Below, piece by piece: positions 4,736 through 8,800 of a DNA stretch of 8,800 nucleotides. How positions within the stretch are numbered: the stretch's first letter is position 1; every line of letters starts with the position of its first letter. The stretch comes from Gallionellaceae bacterium (GTDB taxonomy: Bacteria > Pseudomonadota > Gammaproteobacteria > Burkholderiales > Gallionellaceae), in the NCBI GenBank assembly GCA_947445045.1, contig CANFCA010000030.1:1-8800 (forward strand), in the 5' to 3' direction. A program made the translations under genes and the position numbers. Below the pieces are notes generated by a model. The model saw nothing but the letters and a program-made list of their open reading frames with translations. It was not told the DNA's origin and made no database searches.

Positions 4736-6490
4736 TTATGGCTTCTGCAATTGCCCGCTTTTCATCAAAGTTAGCTCAAGATTTTTAACCGCCTGCTCAC
4801 GGTCAGATTCGGGAAAGAGTGGCGATTCAATCGCATTGCGTAAATAAACCGTAGCCTTTTCATAACTCCCATTTCCCAGCATCCACAATCCAGCGTTATA
4901 GTTAACTGACACATCGTTTGGAAAGCGCTTGGATAATCCAATCCAATCATCCTCTAGCATCTCTTTGTATTTTTCCCATAAGAGGAGCATAGGCGGGTTC
5001 CATTTGGTTTGTACGGGTGGCTGATTCAGAATCTCCCCCAATTTTAAGAGCATATCCATCGCCTCTTGAGGGTTGCCCTTAGCAACAGCCTCGATATTCA
5101 CAGCATGGTCAGCGTCTAGTATTCCAATCATGGCATTTCGGAGTACAGGATTGGATATATTATTAGCCGTCTCACGGGAGCTGCTATACATCCTACGCCC
5201 AGCGATTTTAAATGCGGCTGGCATGTAGTATCCAGGATAAGCGTGTAGATCCGAATCAACTAGCGTTTGAAAACTGTTCCATTCACGCGTCCGTTCCGAA
5301 GCTTGTAAACCCCAGGTACAGGCAATGATGAGGAATAGAGCCGCACGATGTGCAGGCTTGAAATTCCACAGTAATGTAACAATCAGCAATATGATTGGCC
5401 ATGCTGCGAGAAACACAAAGCGATCGGAAATGAGGGAGGGTGGTTTATAAGGCACCAATTGCAGAGATGTTAGGCAGAGTAAGAAAAAAATAGCAAATGT
5501 AAATCCGACTAGTGAATGTTTGCGCATAGCCATGACCAGACCAACCATAGATGCTGTAAGAATTACCGCACCTAATGCAATCATTAGGGGAAAATTCGAA
5601 TCATCGAAGACTGGATAAAAGAAATGGCGGCTTTCTGGGCTGATAGAAAGACGAGCCAACCAGCCAAGCACGGCAAGTGCGCGGGTAACGATCTCAATGC
5701 CAAAATAAAATGGAATTCTTTGCGTGGTTAAGCTCGCAAAAATAGCTGCCATACATAAGGCCAGTAACAAACAAGCGAGAGGCCACAGTAAAGTGGAATA
5801 TCGTTTATTCGATGATGGGGTATCACGCCAAAAAATGAGCCAGAGAAAAGCGATGACGGGTGCCACCGCGACAGCCGACGCTTTAGAGAGTATTGCTGCC
5901 AATAGTGCAAGCAGAGTCGCCGTTGCATACCGAGCAGATAATCCATGATCCCGTTTCGAACTGATGGCAAACCATAAGCCAAGTAAAGAAAAAAATGCCG
6001 AGAGAACATCTTTACGCCCGGCAATCCACACCACCGCTTCTGCATGGGATGGATTAAACGCAAAAAGAGCTGTGACGATAGCGGCCACCCATTGCGCGTC
6101 AGAGCTTTCTGTCGAACGAAAATACTGCCATAGCTTAGTCGTGACAATAAAAACGAGAGGCAGGCAAAGCACATAAAGAATAATATTGTGCAATCTGAAC
6201 GCAGTTGGATTCATGCCGAACAGTTTGAAATCTATCCAGTAAGAAAATTCGCGTATTGGCAAGAACTCGGAAAAATCGTTATATGGCTTTGTAAATAGTC
6301 GCCACAATTCGGATACATTGAGTTCGGTCAATTTGGTGTTTTGAACAATATAACCAAAATCGTCAAAAATAAACGGGAAGCGCAATGCCTGCAGAAAAAC
6401 CGAAACAGCTATCACCGCACTGAGTAATACAATCGCCCAAGGGAAATGTTGCTGCACACCAGAAAAATTGAAGGGAGATTTGTTTTTCAT
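4736..6490 (-). CDS. GT-C glycosyltransferase-like membrane protein with TPR-like tail
   Basis: A 584-residue polytopic protein. Seen: a first membrane helix (about 17-36), then RFPFIFDDFGYIVQN (37-51). Its Asp43-Asp44 pair sits in the first periplasmic loop, where GT-C enzymes place their catalytic acid. Then come LPIREFSYWIDFKLFG (77-92) and FRLHNIILYVL (98-108). FNPSHAEAVVWIAGRKD (145-161) is typical of the PMT/TMTC-like, TPR-containing bacterial family. About eight to ten further helices follow. The last 60 residues (525-584, with NYNAGLWMLGNGSYEKATVYLRNAI) form a TPR-like repeat. Such proteins use polyprenyl-linked sugars to modify proteins or glycans at the periplasmic face; the acceptor here is unknown. 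No other sugar genes are nearby. The ribosome site is weak (AAAGAAGAA about 12 bases upstream). The start ATG at 6490 places the first helix sensibly. Confidence 0.8.
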   Translation of the reverse strand: MKNKSPFNFSGVQQHFPWAIVLLSAVIAVSVFLQALRFPFIFDDFGYIVQNTKLTELNVSELWRLFTKPYNDFSEFLPIREFSYWIDFKLFGMNPTAFRLHNIILYVLCLPLVFIVTTKLWQYFRSTESSDAQWVAAIVTALFAFNPSHAEAVVWIAGRKDVLSAFFSLLGLWFAISSKRDHGLSARYATATLLALLAAILSKASAVAVAPVIAFLWLIFWRDTPSSNKRYSTLLWPLACLLLALCMAAIFASLTTQRIPFYFGIEIVTRALAVLGWLARLSISPESRHFFYPVFDDSNFPLMIALGAVILTASMVGLVMAMRKHSLVGFTFAIFFLLCLTSLQLVPYKPPSLISDRFVFLAAWPIILLIVTLLWNFKPAHRAALFLIIACTWGLQASERTREWNSFQTLVDSDLHAYPGYYMPAAFKIAGRRMYSSSRETANNISNPVLRNAMIGILDADHAVNIEAVAKGNPQEAMDMLLKLGEILNQPPVQTKWNPPMLLLWEKYKEMLEDDWIGLSKRFPNDVSVNYNAGLWMLGNGSYEKATVYLRNAIESPLFPESDREQAVKNLELTLMKSGQLQKP

Positions 6491-6766
6491 TTGTAGATTA
6501 ATTCTTCTTTCTCACACCGCACCGCGAAATTATTCGCAGTCAGTTAGAAGTTTACGTCTTATGCGTTTATTGAGTTAATGGTCTATGGAGTGCAAAATTC
6601 TAATGTAAATAGAGTTAGCTACTGAGCATAATTTATTAAAAATAAGCTTTGAAAATATATTCCGCAGCAATATTTTTGCTCAAAAACTAGATATTGCAGA
6701 TTATCACAACTCAAAAGTGGTGTGCCCTGATTGGGGAAATAACCGGAGAATGCTCTAGGTGTGGAA
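6491..6766. other. AT-rich intergenic region
   Basis: This 276-base gap lies between the end of mntP and the start of the GT-C-like gene, both on the minus strand. It holds no credible open frame; the longest plus-strand ATG frame I find is about 15 codons. It should carry the GT-C gene's promoter. A TAGAAT -10-like hexamer is on the minus strand at 6602-6597, but without a matching -35. I see no riboswitch or RNA gene pattern. Confidence 0.5.
6667..6697. repeat. AT-rich inverted repeat downstream of mntP
   Basis: GCAATAT (6667-6673) is matched by ATATTGC (6691-6697). Inside, TTTTT (6673-6677) can alternatively pair with AAAAA (6682-6686). It lies about 70 bases past the mntP stop and could be a weak terminator or a protein-binding palindrome. 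The stem has little GC, so the evidence is thin. Confidence 0.3.
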
Positions 6767-7300
6767 TTAAAACAGTAGTATTTTAAATCCCATCAGTATC
6801 AAAACTGTACCACCAAAAATCTCCGCTTTGCTTTCCAGCCATGTTCCGCTGTTTTTTCCGATGAAAACACCAATCCAGCTGAAGACAAAAGTAGTTGTTC
6901 CGATGACGAGGCAGGCGACGTAGGGGTTGACATCTAAGAGCGTCAAGCTGAATCCAGCAGCCATAGCATCTATGCTGGTAGCGATGGCTAGGATGAGCAT
7001 CATTTTGTTGGTGACAGCGGTGATGTCTTCTTCTATGCCTTCTTGAAAGCCTTCATAAATCATTTTTGCGCCGATAAAAATCAACAATCCAAAAGCTATC
7101 CAATGGGCATAGGCTTCAATCCAACCTAAAACACCTTTGCCGCCCAAGTAACCAATGAAGGGCATCAAGGCTTGAGAAATACCGAAGTAAAGTCCGGCTT
7201 TAAGAGCTAGCCCGGGGATGTTCTTCTTGGCACCTAATCCAATTGCAACAGCAAACGCATCCATGCTGAGTGCGATTGCTAAGATGAATATTTCTAACAT
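6767..7300 (-). CDS. mntP: Manganese efflux pump MntP
   Basis: A 177-residue inner-membrane protein with six hydrophobic segments that exports Mn2+ to prevent manganese toxicity. Seen: the two family half-motifs, [13 protein letters not shown] (11-23, Asp14) and [12 protein letters not shown] (107-118, Asp111). These correspond to the conserved intramembrane aspartates of E. coli MntP. An acidic loop [10 protein letters not shown] (83-92) lies between the halves, and the end is [15 protein letters not shown]. The two similar halves reflect the internal duplication of this family. Length is near the usual 185. The ribosome site AGGA lies about 6 bases before the ATG. The gene begins 23 bases after the stop of the OmpA-like gene on the same strand, so they are probably one transcript. 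There is no room for a yybP-ykoY manganese riboswitch directly in front. Confidence 0.96.
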   Translation of the reverse strand: MLEIFILAIALSMDAFAVAIGLGAKKNIPGLALKAGLYFGISQALMPFIGYLGGKGVLGWIEAYAHWIAFGLLIFIGAKMIYEGFQEGIEEDITAVTNKMMLILAIATSIDAMAAGFSLTLLDVNPYVACLVIGTTTFVFSWIGVFIGKNSGTWLESKAEIFGGTVLILMGFKILLF

Positions 7301-7323
7301 GTCGTTCCTGTTTTTGCGTCAGA

Positions 7324-7881
7324 TCAGAAACGGATTTGAACTTCGTAGCGACGATTCTTCGCCATTTTCGCGAGTGTGTTGTCCGGCTTCATCAGCGGTT
7401 TTTCGGAGCCCATGCCTACTGCTTCGATGTCATTAGCGTCCACACCGCGCGCGATGAGCTCTTTAGCCATGATTTGTGCGCGTTTTTTTGAGAGCGTTTT
7501 GTTGTCTCCCGCATTTCCCGTTGAATCGGTATGACCAGACACGATGAAGGTAAATCCCGATTGTCCCGATTTTTGCAGCGATTTTTTCACGTTGATAATT
7601 GCCGATGCGAGTCGTTTAGATTTGCTCTCACAACCCGCTTCTAGTTCGTCGGTATTGCTCTTGAAGCTACATTGATTTTTTCTGGACTCAGCCAGCAACC
7701 GCACATTGAGCTTGGCAGCGATTTTTTTGTTAGCCTTAGCTTTTGATGCTTCGGAAGCCTTATGTGCGATGGCTTTGCCAAAGGCATTACTAGCGGCTTG
7801 ATTGAGGTCGTCGAGTGCGCCAGCGTGGATGTTAGTGGAGAAAAGAATCATCCATGCTAGGCCAAAAAGTTTTATTTTCAT
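7324..7881 (-). CDS. OmpA-family peptidoglycan-binding periplasmic protein
   Basis: A 185-residue secreted protein. Seen: a signal peptide (1-20, ending NIHA), then an Ala/Lys-rich helical linker (22-60). A short region carries two cysteines (Cys71 and Cys84), which may form a disulfide. The OmpA C-terminal domain covers about 85-185. It contains FIVSGHTDSTGNAGDNKTLSK (112-132, with Asp119), then KRAQIMAKELIARGVD (133-148, with Arg134). AVGMGSEKPL and a closing KNRRYEVQIRF complete it. The Asp and Arg are the family's contacts to meso-diaminopimelate in peptidoglycan. There is no beta barrel and no lipobox, so it should be soluble in the periplasm, tethered to the wall. It lies 23 bases upstream of mntP. 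No strong ribosome site is visible before the ATG. Confidence 0.9.
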   Translation of the reverse strand: MKIKLFGLAWMILFSTNIHAGALDDLNQAASNAFGKAIAHKASEASKAKANKKIAAKLNVRLLAESRKNQCSFKSNTDELEAGCESKSKRLASAIINVKKSLQKSGQSGFTFIVSGHTDSTGNAGDNKTLSKKRAQIMAKELIARGVDANDIEAVGMGSEKPLMKPDNTLAKMAKNRRYEVQIRF

Positions 7882-7940
7882 GGTTTGTTACTAAGGTGGC
7901 AGTGAGAGAATGTTAACGTGATTTTAAATTTAATGAGCAG

Positions 7941-7965
7941 AAAAATGGGGGCTCGCGCCCCCATT
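7941..7965 (-). terminator. Rho-independent terminator of the glycine-zipper lipoprotein gene
   Basis: A 9-bp GC-rich stem (AATGGGGGC at 7944-7952, complement at 7957-7965) has a 4-base TCGC loop. Read on the minus strand, it is followed by a run of T (complement of the A run at 7941-7945). It sits 24 bases after the lipoprotein stop and upstream of the OmpA-like gene, separating the two transcripts. Confidence 0.85.
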
Positions 7966-7988
7966 CATAAATCACCTGATAGCTGAGT

Positions 7989-8735
7989 TTATTTTTTCAC
8001 AACGGTGTTGTTGTCGATTCTAACTGCGTCACCTTTAGCAACGTTGGGTGCCGTAGCTTGATGGAAAGTCACCTCTTCGCCTGTTTCCATTTTCACCACA
8101 ATGTTGTAGCTCTTAACTTTTTTCGAGTTTTGTTCAATTTTGTTACCGGCTACTGCACCGCCAATTGCGCCCGCGAGGGTTGCCAAATCGCGCCCTGAGC
8201 CATTGCCAACTTGATTGCCGAGCAAGCCACCCACTACGCCGCCCGCCACTACGCCTAAGCCTGACCCTTTGCCAGCGGTTTCAACTTCATGGATGGCAAC
8301 GACTGTTCCGCAAGTTGTGCAAACCATTTTCGTCGGCGTGGTTGCGGGTGGTGTTGCTGCTTGAACTGGTGTGGTTACAGGGGTAGCGCTGCTTGTAGAA
8401 ACGGCTGTGGGAGCGGGTGAAGATTTGTGCGCCTTCGCTTTGTCTGCGGCTTTATGCTGTTCAGCAGCCATTTCTTTTTTGGTGTCTGCTACGGCTTGTG
8501 CAACTGCCGCGTCTTGCTTGGCTTTTGCAGCAGCTTCTTCCGCGATTTGGGCTTCTTGCTTGGCTTTTTCTGCCGCTTGATCTGCGAGCATTTGCTTTTT
8601 AGTTTCGGCCACCGCTTGATCGACAATTGCTTTAGTTTGCGCAGAAGTATCTTCGGTTGAGGCCTTAGGGGAGCAGGCGGTGATAACTGTGATTGTTGCC
8701 AATGCCATTAAAATTTTGTTGAATGAGTTGTTCAA
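7989..8735 (-). CDS. Glycine-zipper outer-membrane lipoprotein with coiled-coil region (TTG start)
   Basis: A 248-residue lipoprotein. Seen: a signal peptide with Lys7 and lipobox ITAC, so Cys21 is the lipidated residue. A long Ala/Lys/Glu/Gln coiled-coil region (34-104) holds a near-repeat: QAVAETKKQMLADQAAEKAK is echoed by QAVADTKKEMAAEQHKAADK. A Ser/Thr/Pro-rich linker spans 105-135, and MVCTTCGTV carries Cys139 and Cys142. A glycine-zipper 2TM domain (about 157-200, GVVAGGVVGGLLGNQVG and LAGAIGGAVAGNKIE) resembles the 17-kDa antigen/SlyB family. The C-terminal strand domain (207-248) ends TVVKK. Start: the codon is TTG at 8735, preceded by AAGGA six bases upstream. The next ATG (8708) would remove the positive charge from the signal peptide. 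It is likely anchored in the outer membrane and involved in envelope integrity. The gene has its own terminator. Confidence 0.9.
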   Translation of the reverse strand: MNNSFNKILMALATITVITACSPKASTEDTSAQTKAIVDQAVAETKKQMLADQAAEKAKQEAQIAEEAAAKAKQDAAVAQAVADTKKEMAAEQHKAADKAKAHKSSPAPTAVSTSSATPVTTPVQAATPPATTPTKMVCTTCGTVVAIHEVETAGKGSGLGVVAGGVVGGLLGNQVGNGSGRDLATLAGAIGGAVAGNKIEQNSKKVKSYNIVVKMETGEEVTFHQATAPNVAKGDAVRIDNNTVVKK

Positions 8736-8769
8736 GATGCATCCTTTTGGTAAATGAGTAAGTGGTTAA

Positions 8770-8799
8770 CGCGCCGCAGGGCAATTCGTTTACGGCGCG
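8770..8799. repeat. GC-rich inverted repeat upstream of the lipoprotein gene
   Basis: CGCGCCG (8770-8776) pairs with CGGCGCG (8793-8799) around a 16-base loop. It lies about 35 bases upstream of the TTG start and touches the window end. It could be a leader hairpin, or the end of a terminator for a gene beyond the window. No adjacent T-tract is visible in the window. Confidence 0.4.
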
Positions 8800-8800
8800 C

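Noticed and set aside
5728..6174. Minus-strand frame of 148 codons inside the GT-C gene.
   Set aside because: It is a shifted frame within a well-supported membrane protein gene; its Trp/Cys/Leu-rich composition reflects the other frame.

Overview
The window looks like a piece of a betaproteobacterial chromosome of moderate GC content, perhaps from the Nitrosomonadales/Gallionellales/Methylophilales neighbourhood. The evidence is the three-gene DUF883/YqjE/YqjK cluster, the glycine-zipper lipoprotein with a CxxCG motif, MntP, and FNR/Anr-type boxes. This placement is an inference from family knowledge, and no rRNA or other marker is present to confirm it. Genes are densely packed. I see no insertion sequence, prophage, tRNA, rRNA or CRISPR array.

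Left part (1-1470): a minus-strand membrane/stress-type operon, DUF883 (YqjD/ElaB-like), then YqjE-like, then YqjK-like, with a 3-base gap and an ATGA overlap. A near-perfect FNR box (1293-1306) lies in front of it. Divergent from it are two small plus-strand genes of unknown function: a secreted protein with a protease-propeptide-like core (1470-1871) and a cytosolic protein with a Cys-x-Cys motif (1935-2279). A ZIP-family metal transporter with an unusual, acidic metal site follows (2338-3057). A strong 12-bp hairpin (3134-3161) separates it from the convergent next gene.

Middle (3179-4735): a divergent relative of oxygen-dependent coproporphyrinogen III oxidase (HemF-like, minus) faces away from a KTSC-domain gene (plus) that a single in-frame TGA interrupts. 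A second FNR box (4338-4351) lies between them. It sits about 41.5 bases upstream of a plausible start for the HemF-like gene, the classic position for an FNR activator.

Right part (4736-8800), all minus strand: a 584-residue polytopic GT-C glycosyltransferase-like protein with a TPR-like tail; a 276-base AT-rich gap; then, in transcription order, a glycine-zipper lipoprotein (TTG start, own terminator), an OmpA-like periplasmic protein, and the manganese exporter MntP 23 bases after it.

Themes are envelope proteins (lipoprotein, OmpA-like, YqjDEK, GT-C), metal handling (ZIP importer, MntP exporter) and oxygen-linked control (two FNR boxes, HemF-like enzyme). I found no convincing evidence of a defence system or other multi-gene novel system. 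The most notable points are the paired FNR boxes, the interrupted KTSC gene, the divergent HemF homologue and the altered ZIP metal site.
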